Source of the DNA: a virus | Strand: one strand, 5' to 3' | Virus record (IMG/VR): IMGVR_UViG_3300038441_000646 | Span: 1-48,970 of that record | Length of the DNA stretch: 48,970 nt | Shown here: in pieces, positions 22,922-31,273 of the stretch | Numbering within the stretch: position 1 is the stretch's first letter | Layout of the letters: the number at the start of each line of letters is the position of its first letter | Made by a program: the position numbers and the translations under genes | Notes under the pieces: generated by a model | Seen by the model: the letters and a program-made list of their open reading frames with translations, nothing else | Databases searched by the model: none | What the model was told of the DNA's origin: nothing

Positions 22922-24595
22922 ATGGCGCTTCCGAACTATCTATCCGAGACGATGAGCGACAATCTGCTTGATCAGCGGATCCGCGAACAGATCGAATCTG
23001 TCTACGGAACGCTCGACCGGCGCCTTCAGATTCTCGAAGCTCCGATCATCGACCCCGTTACATTCTCATCCTCGCCGAATATGCTCCCGAATTCGCATCC
23101 CGAGTGGTCGACGCTCGCCTACGGGACGCCCGGAACGACACCGGCGACAGCGGGAGATACGAACTACGAGGCATATAACTGGCTGTACGAGACTGAAGCG
23201 ACGACCGATCTTTCAACGAATGCCGACCCTTTACTTGCATCGGGACATTCAGGCTTTGCGGGACTGAACGCAGACGCTCCGGTTTGGGACAGGGTGAATG
23301 GCGCTTTCAAACTCGGCAGCGAAACGACGCAGTACGACATTTCCTGTCCGCTACCGACCGATTTCGTATCGCCTGGGCAACTATTCCGCATCTACTTCGA
23401 GGCGTCATTAGCGGCGGCCGACACGGACATCAACGAAGCTCAGTTCTACTGCGGATTTTGGGATGACACGAGCGGTCAGGAAAAATGGATCGAAGGCTCG
23501 GCCTTCACGCCGACGATAGGCGTTTTCGGTGCAACAGGCTCGCGAACGCTCGAATATAAGATCCTCGCGGAAACCGATACGGGCAGCCAGATACTCTCAA
23601 CTGCCGTTTCCGTCTCGAACGCTCCGGCGGTACTTACGTCGGCCGATCACGTCCGCCTATTCTTTAGCGGAGCTCCGGGCTTCATCCGGTACGTTATCTA
23701 TCGAAAGGACGGCTCGAACTACTACCGCGTCGGCGAGATCCGCAATTCGATCGACCTTCAATTTTTCGACATCCTCGAAAGCGGGGATACGGTCGTTCCC
23801 GAGGCCGGCTATCCGAGCGTATCGGGTTCGGAGCCGCGGGCGTATGCGATCACAAGTACATTCGCTCCGGGAGCGGCGGGTGCCTTTGCCATCCATACGA
23901 TGACGATCCAGGTTCCACTGACCTATAACCGCTCGAACACAGGGAACCATCAGCAGTATTTCAGATTCGGGCTCTCGCAGTTTGTCGCATCCGGTTCTGC
24001 CCGAGAGGTCGTCATTCGGCGTATCTCGGTCGCGGAAGGGAACGGCCCATGGTCCCGTTCGCCTTTGGACTTGCAAGCGGCATCGGGACCGTCGATCTCC
24101 GCAACCAGCGCTCCACCGCCGCCGGGAGGCGGGGGTACACCAAGCGATCCGCCGCCGCCGGGAGGAGGAGGCCCGCCGTGCCTTACGCTCGATACTCCGG
24201 TACTGACGCCCGAAGGATTCAGATGTATCGGCGATCTCAAAAAAGACGATTGGGTGATGTGCGGGATGGCCTCGAAGCTGGTAAAGCCGCCTCGCATCGG
24301 TACCGTGCAATTCGTTTGGGAAATAGAATGCGATAACGGCTCGGTCGTCAGATGTTCGGACACTCATAAGTGGATACGCGATGTGAAGGACAAGGGTGGA
24401 CGATCAGCAAGATTGCTCCAGGTCGGGGATACGCTGCTCGGCGCGGATTTTCGGCCGACGAAGATCATCCGAAAGGACAAGATTCTCGGCCAAGTGCAAG
24501 TGGTCGACATCCAGCTTCCGGATCCGCATCTCTTCATCGCGTCCGGTCTGGTCAGCCATAACCGGAAATCGGACGACGAGGGAATCTACTCGTAG
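22922..24595 (+). CDS. Tail protein with C-terminal Hint (hedgehog/intein) domain
   Basis: The protein has 557 aa. Residues 1-390 are a structural, beta-rich region. Residues about 391-419 form a Pro/Gly linker with two PPPPGGGG copies. Residues 420-547 form a complete Hint domain: C420 in CLTLDTPVLTPEGF, a CSDTHKW (TxxH-like block), a VGDTLLGADF strand, and the end LFIASGLVSHN with H546-N547. Only ten residues follow (R548 first). Inteins need Cys/Ser/Thr after the HN; Arg there predicts no normal splicing but allows N-terminal thioester formation and Asn cleavage, as in bacterial intein-like domains. No homing endonuclease is inserted. Array 4 overlaps its stop. Confidence 0.8.
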   Translation: MALPNYLSETMSDNLLDQRIREQIESVYGTLDRRLQILEAPIIDPVTFSSSPNMLPNSHPEWSTLAYGTPGTTPATAGDTNYEAYNWLYETEATTDLSTNADPLLASGHSGFAGLNADAPVWDRVNGAFKLGSETTQYDISCPLPTDFVSPGQLFRIYFEASLAAADTDINEAQFYCGFWDDTSGQEKWIEGSAFTPTIGVFGATGSRTLEYKILAETDTGSQILSTAVSVSNAPAVLTSADHVRLFFSGAPGFIRYVIYRKDGSNYYRVGEIRNSIDLQFFDILESGDTVVPEAGYPSVSGSEPRAYAITSTFAPGAAGAFAIHTMTIQVPLTYNRSNTGNHQQYFRFGLSQFVASGSAREVVIRRISVAEGNGPWSRSPLDLQAASGPSISATSAPPPPGGGGTPSDPPPPGGGGPPCLTLDTPVLTPEGFRCIGDLKKDDWVMCGMASKLVKPPRIGTVQFVWEIECDNGSVVRCSDTHKWIRDVKDKGGRSARLLQVGDTLLGADFRPTKIIRKDKILGQVQVVDIQLPDPHLFIASGLVSHNRKSDDEGIYS

Positions 24596-24623
24596 ATACG
24601 TAGACGTATTTACACGTATACAA
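24592..24623 (+). promoter_or_regulatory. GTAGAC array 4, before the internal virion operon
   Basis: Four hexamers follow an 8-bp step: GTAGAT 24592, GTAGAC 24600, ATTTAC 24608, GTATAC 24616. The array ends 3-5 nt before ATG 24627 and no SD is present. The last unit, TATACA, could act as a -10 element for a near-leaderless transcript. It overlaps the last codon of the Hint protein. Confidence 0.55.
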
Positions 24624-24626
24624 GAT

Positions 24627-24989
24627 ATGGTAGACTTACTTGACGAAAACGCCCGGGGCGTACTGTTTGACATCTACGATCAAGAGTTCGACGCGGAACT
24701 GCCGCACGAGGATCAGGCGAACATCATCGCTATCAAAAATGGTGACGACATCGAAGCCTTTGTTACGGCGGAAGTATTGATCAGAGCCGATATGTGGTGG
24801 ATCAAAGAAGAACTCCGAAACACGCCGAAGGCCGCGGCTCATATCAGGACGTTGAAAAACTACCTGCTAAAGAACATTCCGGCCGGATCGAGCGTCATAA
24901 CTCTAGCCGGCTGCGATACGCACCGGAAGATATTCGAGCATATTGGGATGCGATACGTCGCTGGGGATGTTTACAGACTGGATTTGTGA
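24627..24989 (+). CDS. GNAT-like protein, possible internal virion protein A
   Basis: This protein has 120 aa from ATG 24627; a longer in-frame extension into the Hint gene is rejected because array 4 and the Hint frame lie there. The arrangement I-AIKNGDDIEAFVTAEVLIR, then IRTLKNYLLKNIP, then HRKIFEHIGMRYVAGDVYRLDL resembles the end of GNAT acetyltransferases (F---GM/F----Y). T7-like phages carry a similar small GNAT-fold internal virion protein in this position (gp13). Acetyl-CoA-binding residues are not clearly visible, so an enzymatic role is uncertain. Confidence 0.5.
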   Translation: MVDLLDENARGVLFDIYDQEFDAELPHEDQANIIAIKNGDDIEAFVTAEVLIRADMWWIKEELRNTPKAAAHIRTLKNYLLKNIPAGSSVITLAGCDTHRKIFEHIGMRYVAGDVYRLDL

Positions 24990-25174
24990 GCGAAGCTAAA
25001 GTTGTAAAGAAGAACTCACCGGAACACGAGGCTTTGCAACTCGAACAATTTCGCGACCAACTTAAAACGGAAGTTAGCGATGTGAAACGCAGGATTCACG
25101 GTTTGCTGGGTGGTTTGAAGCCGATCGAAGAAAGGCTCAGGAAGATTGACAAGCTGATAGCAGCACTGGATTAG
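24986..25174 (+). CDS. Small coiled-coil protein, 62 aa
   Basis: GTG 24986 overlaps the previous stop (GTGA). The product is charged and helical (EHEALQLEQFRDQLKTEVSD, PIEERLRKIDKLIAALD), a likely coiled coil. An in-frame ATG at 24794 would place the start inside the previous gene, so GTG is preferred. It is followed by a strong terminator. Role unknown. Confidence 0.55.
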   Translation: MSEAKVVKKNSPEHEALQLEQFRDQLKTEVSDVKRRIHGLLGGLKPIEERLRKIDKLIAALD

Positions 25175-25193
25175 GGTTCGTATTCAAGATACC

Positions 25194-25241
25194 GCCCGCT
25201 GATGGAAAGGCTAAATCCCTTTCTGATCGGCGGGCTTTTTT
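25194..25241 (+). terminator. Strong intrinsic terminator
   Basis: GCCCGCTGAT (25194-25203) pairs with ATCGGCGGGC (25226-25235) including one G-T wobble. An inner GAAAGG/CCTTTC stem extends the hairpin. TTTTTT follows. It separates the GNAT-like pair from the virion gene at 25259, which has its own GAGGTAAAGG-type SD. Confidence 0.85.
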
Positions 25242-25258
25242 GTTTGAGGTAAAGGCTT

Positions 25259-25813
25259 ATGGGCGGCGGCGGACGAAATCGCGAACAACAGAATTATTGG
25301 AACGCTCAGGCGAAAACGCAAAATGCCGCGATCGTCGAAAAGACTCCGCTTGAAAAGGAGCTTGAGGCGAAGTCGCTTAGCCGTCTGAATTGGGAAAAAG
25401 AAGGACGCACCGACATCAGCGATCCCCGCGCCGGTCTTGCCAATTACATCCAGATCGGGCAAGCCGCTCTGGACCGCGGGAAACGCGAACGGATGGGAAC
25501 CGGAGCCCTCCAACTCGGCAATGCCGCAAATGCCGGATACGTCGACAACCTGAAACAACTTCATCAGAACGAGGCCGCCCAGGAATTCGGAGCGGGCCTC
25601 GAAAACGCCGACGCGATGGCTCACGCCGAAGCGACAGGCTCGGTAATGCCGCTCGCTCAACTCTCGACAAATCGAAACATCGCTCGAGCGAACAACTCAG
25701 CCGGGATGTTCGCTCAGTGGAACCAGCGGAAGTCAAAAAACTGGTGGGACTACCTCGGAGAAGGGATCGGCATGGCGAGCAATGTAGGCGGAATGCTTTT
25801 CGGCGGCGGTTAA
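25259..25813 (+). CDS. Probable internal virion protein, 184 aa
   Basis: The protein is Ala/Gln/Asn/Gly-rich and helical (NAQAKTQNAAIVEKTPLEKELEAK; ANAGYVDNLKQLHQNEAAQEFG), with a Gly-rich start and a C-terminal segment YLGEGIGMASNVGGMLFGGG. This composition is typical of T7 gp14-like internal core proteins, which are ejected into the envelope at infection. An SD (GAGG) lies 5' of the ATG. Assignment is by composition and position. Confidence 0.6.
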   Translation: MGGGGRNREQQNYWNAQAKTQNAAIVEKTPLEKELEAKSLSRLNWEKEGRTDISDPRAGLANYIQIGQAALDRGKRERMGTGALQLGNAANAGYVDNLKQLHQNEAAQEFGAGLENADAMAHAEATGSVMPLAQLSTNRNIARANNSAGMFAQWNQRKSKNWWDYLGEGIGMASNVGGMLFGGG

Positions 25814-25862
25814 ACCGTCATAGGGGGGAAGGAGGAGCGCCCTAGAGACTCCCAATAAAACA

Positions 25863-26495
25863 ATGGCCGCAAATGTAAACGTTACCGTTACCGGAACCCT
25901 CGTCGATGGCGCGGGTGCCGTCGTCACTTCCGCTATCGTCAAGGCTCAACGCTCCGACGTATCGCTTCTTCAGTCTGCAACCCAAAACACTGCCGATACC
26001 GCCGAAGCGACATCGAACTCGTCGACTGGCATCTTCTCACTCACGCTCAAGGGATACGACCTTATGGCCGTGACTCACAAGGTCACGCTTCCCGACGGTC
26101 GGTATTTCTACCTCACGCTTCCCGCGAACGCAAAATCTGTCGGCCTCGGCAAGATCACTTGTGGCAGGACTCCCGGTCGCGGCCCGAAGGACATCACCGC
26201 CCTTGTCACGGCCGGGCTGAAGTTCATCGGTCAGGATCTCGCGTCGGCCGCTGCACTTCCGGAGCCGACCTGCGATGTGCACGTCGTCACAGGAACAACC
26301 ACGATCACCTCGATCCTGGCAACGAACTTCCCCGTCGGTAAGGTGCTGATCCTGATCACTTCGGGATCGGTCACTATCAATGATGGCAACAACCTGTCAC
26401 TGACCGGAAACCTGTCGATGACAGCCAACGATACGCTCGCTCTCGTCTTTGACGGCACGAACTTCTCGCAGTTGGCGGCACCGCCGGCGATCTAG
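25863..26495 (+). CDS. Appendage protein with Ig-like N-terminus, 210 aa
   Basis: The protein is beta-rich and Thr/Ser/Val-dominated. Residues 1-100 look like an Ig-like or carboxypeptidase-regulatory fold (NVTVTGTLVDGAGAVVTSAIVKA, then SSTGIFSLTLKG). Residues 130-210 have short repetitive strands (TSGSVTINDGNNLSLTGNLSMT), resembling the head or hat domains of phage fibres. It is probably a receptor-binding or decoration protein of the virion. Four related-style appendage genes sit in tandem from here to 30207. Confidence 0.6.
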   Translation: MAANVNVTVTGTLVDGAGAVVTSAIVKAQRSDVSLLQSATQNTADTAEATSNSSTGIFSLTLKGYDLMAVTHKVTLPDGRYFYLTLPANAKSVGLGKITCGRTPGRGPKDITALVTAGLKFIGQDLASAAALPEPTCDVHVVTGTTTITSILATNFPVGKVLILITSGSVTINDGNNLSLTGNLSMTANDTLALVFDGTNFSQLAAPPAI

Positions 26496-26499
26496 TCGT

Positions 26500-26548
26500 A
26501 GCTTTTGGGGTTTCGGGGCGTTCACCTTAAACGCCCCGCTTCAAAGCT
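26500..26548 (+). promoter_or_regulatory. Nested hairpin directly before ATG 26549
   Basis: AGCTTT (26500-26505) pairs with AAAGCT (26543-26548) outside, and GGGGCGTT (26515-26522) with AACGCCCC (26530-26537) inside. There is no T-tract, so it is not a clear terminator. It ends at the base before the start codon and covers the SD position, suggesting translational control or transcript protection. Confidence 0.5.
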
Positions 26549-26869
26549 ATGGCTAAGAGCGTCACTTCTAAAAGTTCGATCAATGGTTGGGCAAACTTTC
26601 TTACGCTTGCGCGAGCGGCGGGCTATACAGGCTCGCAGGTCGTTAAGGACGGAACTATCGTCAGCCTCGGAGCGACGGCCGCGTATATCCACATCACAGA
26701 AGTCGGGAACGCAAACCCAGGAACTGCCGCAAACGGCGTTCCGATCGGATCGACGGCTTCAACCGCACCAAGCACGGTCTTCCGAGTTCCGGAAGGGACG
26801 GACCTCGCTTGTCTCTACATCAACACGGCAGGAGCCCAGGACATCACGTACAGCTTTACCGGAAAGTAA
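26549..26869 (+). CDS. Small beta-rich virion protein, 106 aa
   Basis: The protein is Thr/Ala/Ser/Gly-rich, without charged helices (NGWANFLTLARAAGYTGSQVV, TAAYIHITEVGNANPGTA). It resembles small fibre-tip or capsid-decoration proteins. It is immediately followed by the 694-aa appendage gene without any gap, and likely forms part of the same structure. No family is recognised. Confidence 0.55.
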   Translation: MAKSVTSKSSINGWANFLTLARAAGYTGSQVVKDGTIVSLGATAAYIHITEVGNANPGTAANGVPIGSTASTAPSTVFRVPEGTDLACLYINTAGAQDITYSFTGK

Positions 26870-28954
26870 ATGCAGTTAACAATCCCAACATTCCCGATCC
26901 CGAACTGGCAGAAGGGCGGTGCAAGCGTCACGCTCCGTATCTATGCCGATGTGACGTTCAAATCCTCTGACGACGTTATCATCCAGCGCGGCGATCCTCG
27001 CGGCGCGGGGAACTGGTACAAAGAGGTCGCGTGTTCTGTCTCGGGAACGACGATAACCGTCCCCGAGTTCACGATAGACTCAACGACCGATTCAAGCGAT
27101 CGCAACGCGACCTATACGGGCGTGCTATTCGACGCGAATGGCGTTCGGCGGGATACGTTCTTTGGCGCCTTCCGAATCCCTCACAACTTTGGAGCAAGCG
27201 TCGAATGGCAGGCTATCTATTCCTATAACGCGGCGGTTCGAAGCATTCTGCCTTATGCCTATCCGAACACGGATCAGGTGGTCGATATCGTCGAATCGAT
27301 GCTGTCGAACCTTCAGCCGGAAGATACCGACCTGACCGCGATCGCGGCGATAGACTCCGCACAGTCAGGCGTTATCGCATCGGACGGTGCGGGGTGGATA
27401 TACAAGTCTTACTCGGCCCTCAAATCAGCTTTGAGTATTGCGGTCGCGGACGTATCGGGGCTTGTGTCCGCACTCTCAGGCAAACAAGACACTTTAATTT
27501 CCGGCACAAGCCTAAAGACCGTTGATGGGCAGTCATTGCTTGGAAGCGGGGATGTTGCCGTCGGCGGAACCGTTATCGGTAAAGGTTCACTGTTCTTCGA
27601 TGCCACCGTTCATCAGAACATCAACGCGGGCGTTTTCTTCCGCTCACTGGTTGATTACTCACATTGTTTTTGGGAATTGTGGGTACGCCCTAGCCAGCAG
27701 AACGGAACGTGGGGCGGCTACGCGATAGCGGATACGGAAGGTGGGGCTCATTGCATTCTTTTCGGCGTCACGATGTCGGGTTCGATCTATCACGTCACCG
27801 GCAACATGCACGACGGCACGACGCTCAAGTCGTTCGCTTTTGATCTCCCGCAACCGGCTGGGTATTGGACACACATAGCAATCGGTTGGGATGGTGCTCA
27901 CATTCTCGGATGGATCGACGGCTTTCTTGTCTATAAAGACGCCTGGGCTCCAACCTCTCGCAAGAATCCTGGCGGCAACAACGAAGTTCTCTACTTCGGC
28001 GGCTCAGACCATAACAATTTTTGGGGAAACATCGCACAGGTTCGCGGGTACGAAGGATATGGCCGCTGCCGCTATGTAACCGATTTCGCTCCCGAGAGGT
28101 ATTTCCGTCCGTTGTCATACGACGCCTTCAGCACGCCGCCGCAGTTTGATCTACCGAACCTGCTGCACAACTATCAGGCAGGCGAGCAGACGATCTACCT
28201 GGACGCAAGCAGTGGATTCGAGGGAATGCTCCACCACGGCGTTCCACAGGCACAAGACAGCGTGCTTAGTGCGGGAGAAGTTACGGCTCCGTTCATTGAC
28301 AACGACCTGCCGACATTCGACCCCGAGGATATTATCTACGGCGACTATGTTCCGACGCCACCAGCCACACCGGTCGGAGCTATTGTTTGGGACTCGTTCT
28401 CTCGGGCGAATGTCAACTATCTGACAACCCGCGAACCGACGTGGGGAAACACCGAAGCCGGAAGCGCGGGAGTGCAAACCTGGACTGCTTTGGACGGCAG
28501 TTCGTTCCCGACTATTACGGGAGCGATCGTCAACGGTGTCGCGTTTATCTACAACAGCTTCACCGGCGGGACGGTTGCGACCGGAACGCTGACTCAGGAT
28601 GTCCGCGTTGACCGCATACCGGAGGCATACGGCGAGACTGGACTATATATCCGATACAAGGACGCCAACGATTACTACTTTGTCCAAGGGACCGATACAA
28701 ACGTTCACGTCGAAAAGCGCGAGGCGGGTGTGACGACTTCAGTTGATTACACCGTTTCGGCGGGATGGACGACGCTGAGAGCGACCGCAAGCGGCACGTC
28801 ATTCAACTTCTACGTCGGAGATGCCACGGAAGGCACATTCACGCTTGCGGGATCTTTTACCGGCACAAACACAGCAGGAGCGACCCGTGCCGGACTTGGA
28901 CGCTACGGCGGTAATAAGTTGGTCTACTCGTTCGACAACTTTTTAGTTAAATAA
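26870..28954 (+). CDS. Large tail-fibre/appendage protein with LamG-like domains
   Basis: The protein has 694 aa. The N-terminal part (1-105) matches a common fibre-attachment style (IPTFPIPNWQKGGASVTLRIYA). A shaft motif follows with LSGKQDTLISGTSLKTVDGQ and LLGSGDVAVGG (about 204-230), frequent in phage tail fibres. Residues 235-400 look like a LamG/concanavalin-A domain (SHCFWELWVRPSQQNGTWGG; WTHIAIGWDGAHILGWIDG). Residues 500-694 contain a second jelly-roll unit. LamG-type domains bind carbohydrate, so this is a candidate receptor-binding protein. Confidence 0.75.
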   Translation: MQLTIPTFPIPNWQKGGASVTLRIYADVTFKSSDDVIIQRGDPRGAGNWYKEVACSVSGTTITVPEFTIDSTTDSSDRNATYTGVLFDANGVRRDTFFGAFRIPHNFGASVEWQAIYSYNAAVRSILPYAYPNTDQVVDIVESMLSNLQPEDTDLTAIAAIDSAQSGVIASDGAGWIYKSYSALKSALSIAVADVSGLVSALSGKQDTLISGTSLKTVDGQSLLGSGDVAVGGTVIGKGSLFFDATVHQNINAGVFFRSLVDYSHCFWELWVRPSQQNGTWGGYAIADTEGGAHCILFGVTMSGSIYHVTGNMHDGTTLKSFAFDLPQPAGYWTHIAIGWDGAHILGWIDGFLVYKDAWAPTSRKNPGGNNEVLYFGGSDHNNFWGNIAQVRGYEGYGRCRYVTDFAPERYFRPLSYDAFSTPPQFDLPNLLHNYQAGEQTIYLDASSGFEGMLHHGVPQAQDSVLSAGEVTAPFIDNDLPTFDPEDIIYGDYVPTPPATPVGAIVWDSFSRANVNYLTTREPTWGNTEAGSAGVQTWTALDGSSFPTITGAIVNGVAFIYNSFTGGTVATGTLTQDVRVDRIPEAYGETGLYIRYKDANDYYFVQGTDTNVHVEKREAGVTTSVDYTVSAGWTTLRATASGTSFNFYVGDATEGTFTLAGSFTGTNTAGATRAGLGRYGGNKLVYSFDNFLVK

Positions 28955-28956
28955 AC

Positions 28957-30207
28957 ATGGCATTCCCAACAGCATATCGGGCCTCAAACGGCAGAGAAAA
29001 GTCACGGCGGACAGTCACTGGTGACACTGCTCTCGCGCCGACCGACAATGGCGGACAGATCATCGTGAACTCAGCATCGGCAGTTGAGATCACAGTGCCG
29101 CCTCTCTTAGTGATTGGCTTCCATTGCCAGGTCATTCGATACGGAACCGGAACCGTCGAATTTGTCGAGGCGTCGACGACGATCGAAAGCCCATCAGGGT
29201 TCTATGCGATCGATAAGCGATACGGAAAGGTGGAGATCGTCTCACCCTTGCCCGACGTGTTCATTTTAAGCGGAGAACTCTTCTACGACCGCGAGGCACC
29301 CACTGCCCCTGTCCTTGATCCTGTGACGATCGACAGTGACACGGAGATCACAATGGTCTGGTCGGCTGCAACTGACAACGTCGGGGTAACGAATTACCAG
29401 ACGCGTATTGACGGCGGAGCCTGGGTCGATCGCGGAAACATCCTCACCTATCAGTACACGGGACTTACTGGATCGACGTCATACGATTTTGAAGTGCGGG
29501 CTAACGATGCGTCCGAGAACTTTTCAGTGCCGTCTAACCTCGAATCCGGCACGACAGACGCCCCAGTTAATCACATCGTCGTTGAGTATGACGCTGAGCT
29601 TGAGGCTTACGCGAACAATGACTCGATGGGGCAGCTTACCGACCAGTCGGGGAATGCTTACCATGCGGTGCAGGCCACCGGATCCCTACAATTCCAGTAC
29701 AAGACCGACGACGGCGACTACTACAATTGCGTCTCCGCAGGCACCGGCCAGAACAAGAACTACGTCGTTCCGAACTACACGGCGGACATCGCTGATCGGG
29801 CGCAGATGTTTGCGGTCGTCAAGTGCAATGTCGTCAGCAGTAAATTATGGCGACTTCTTGGTGAGGGTGATCAGGCCGCCGCATACACCGAGACGTTCAG
29901 TAATAACGTCTACGAGCCCTTCGGTTCCGAAACTCGCAAAGACAACAAAGACCCGGCTCCGAACTTCGACACGGGCTGGGTAGTGTACCGCGTCGTGTCC
30001 AGGGATAACTTCTACGAGATGTCAGTGAACGGGGTGGTTTTCTTCACGACGACCACGAATACGTTCTCAAAGGACACGGTGAATCCATTTGAGGTCGGAC
30101 AGTCAGCAGGCTCCGGGTGCGATTACCGGTTGAAGTATCTCGCGATCTTAGATGACAACTCGACAGACCTGACCTCGGCACTGATGACCCGATTCGGAAT
30201 TACGTAA
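28957..30207 (+). CDS. Appendage protein with FN3 and LamG-like domains
   Basis: The 416-aa protein has an N-terminal beta domain (1-108). An FN3 domain follows, about residues 110-205 (APTAPVLDP, ITMVWSAATDNVGVTNYQ, TGLTGSTSYDFEVRANDASEN). The C-terminal domain (210-416) is LamG/jelly-roll-like (LTDQSGNAYHAVQAT; WVVYRVVSRDNFYEMSVNGVV). Such domains occur in phage surface proteins that contact host polysaccharide. The gene follows the previous appendage by 2 nt. Confidence 0.75.
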   Translation: MAFPTAYRASNGREKSRRTVTGDTALAPTDNGGQIIVNSASAVEITVPPLLVIGFHCQVIRYGTGTVEFVEASTTIESPSGFYAIDKRYGKVEIVSPLPDVFILSGELFYDREAPTAPVLDPVTIDSDTEITMVWSAATDNVGVTNYQTRIDGGAWVDRGNILTYQYTGLTGSTSYDFEVRANDASENFSVPSNLESGTTDAPVNHIVVEYDAELEAYANNDSMGQLTDQSGNAYHAVQATGSLQFQYKTDDGDYYNCVSAGTGQNKNYVVPNYTADIADRAQMFAVVKCNVVSSKLWRLLGEGDQAAAYTETFSNNVYEPFGSETRKDNKDPAPNFDTGWVVYRVVSRDNFYEMSVNGVVFFTTTTNTFSKDTVNPFEVGQSAGSGCDYRLKYLAILDDNSTDLTSALMTRFGIT

Positions 30208-30214
30208 TAACGAT

Positions 30215-31273
30215 ATGGCGGCAATCGACATACTAAAACAGATCTTGGCGAAGCGGCGGCCGGCAGAGAGCGTGCAGGCCGAGCAGATACCGCTTGGCAC
30301 AACGGTACAGCCGCAGCAGGAGCAGACGGTCACGCTTGGCGGGGATCAGCCTATCAATGCTCCGAGTCCGATGGCTACACGTCCGCGTGTCGTGCCGGAG
30401 AAGCCAGTGGCCGACGTCGTGCCCGCCGCGTCGATACAGGGCGACGATATTCGAATGGCGGATAGCTTGATGGCGACAAAGCCGGGGGTGATGGCTACAC
30501 CGGAGCAGCCCGCCCTTGATCTCTCCAACCCGCGACAGCGAGCGAGGTACATCGAGAACAAGGATTATTCGATCCAGAAGGACCCCGACGGCAACATCAT
30601 TCACCGCGGCGCCGACAGGGATAAGAAATGGAGTCTTGGCGATAAGGTCGGCAGCTTCATTATGGGCATGTTCGACGGTACGGGCGGTGTCAATGCCGCG
30701 ATGGACCGGAACTACATGGAGAAGCGACAGGACAAGCGAGACTTGGGGGAGGCTTACGGTTCGATCAATCGTCAGCAGGCGGTCGAGAAGGGCGACGCCG
30801 AGGCCGAACAGCGCCGTCTTAACAACGAATGGATGGCGGTTCGTCCGGACCTTGAACAGCAGAAGATCGACAATAAGGCCGCGGATGACCAAAGAGATTA
30901 CGAGATCAAGGCTCGCACTCAAGGATGGAAAGAGGCTGACCGCGTTGAATACTACCGTCTCGAGCGCGAGAAATTGGACGCTTTGAAATCAAATCGATCC
31001 GACCTCTACCAACTTGCCGTGCGTCGTCAGACCGAGCTCGAACGCCACAACAAGTCAACCGAGGGGCAGGCCGCAAGAAACGAACTCGGCAGGAACGCTC
31101 GGGCGAGTATGTCGCAGCAGGGAATGTCGGCCCGGCAGCAACTTTCGATCGCGGCTCAAGAAAAAGCATTACAGGTGCGCGATGCGATGAAACGCGGACA
31201 AATGGATGTCGCTCAACAGCACAAAAAAGAACTCGCGGCTCTGAAAGAACAGTACGACCAGGCTCCTGAATAA
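30215..31273 (+). CDS. Probable internal virion protein, helical, 352 aa
   Basis: The N-terminus is Gln/Pro/Met-rich low complexity (about 1-110). The middle has a short hydrophobic glycine-containing segment (VGSFIMGMFDGTGGVNAAMDR). The C-terminal 180 residues are a long charged helix (KEADRVEYYRLEREKLDAL; MSARQQLSIAAQEKALQVRDAMKRGQMD). The composition and place directly before the giant virion protein match T7-like internal core (gp15-like) proteins. The giant gene starts immediately after its stop. Assignment is tentative. Confidence 0.6.
   Translation: MAAIDILKQILAKRRPAESVQAEQIPLGTTVQPQQEQTVTLGGDQPINAPSPMATRPRVVPEKPVADVVPAASIQGDDIRMADSLMATKPGVMATPEQPALDLSNPRQRARYIENKDYSIQKDPDGNIIHRGADRDKKWSLGDKVGSFIMGMFDGTGGVNAAMDRNYMEKRQDKRDLGEAYGSINRQQAVEKGDAEAEQRRLNNEWMAVRPDLEQQKIDNKAADDQRDYEIKARTQGWKEADRVEYYRLEREKLDALKSNRSDLYQLAVRRQTELERHNKSTEGQAARNELGRNARASMSQQGMSARQQLSIAAQEKALQVRDAMKRGQMDVAQQHKKELAALKEQYDQAPE

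Noticed and set aside
24179-24595. Splicing intein interrupting the tail protein
   Set aside because: The residue after the terminal HN is Arg and the following sequence is only ten residues, so there is no meaningful C-extein. It is better called a terminal Hint domain.
24396-24626. N-terminal extension of the GNAT-like gene into the Hint-encoding region
   Set aside because: The extra 77 residues are Arg/Ser-rich out-of-frame translation of the Hint domain. The true start is ATG 24627 directly behind array 4.
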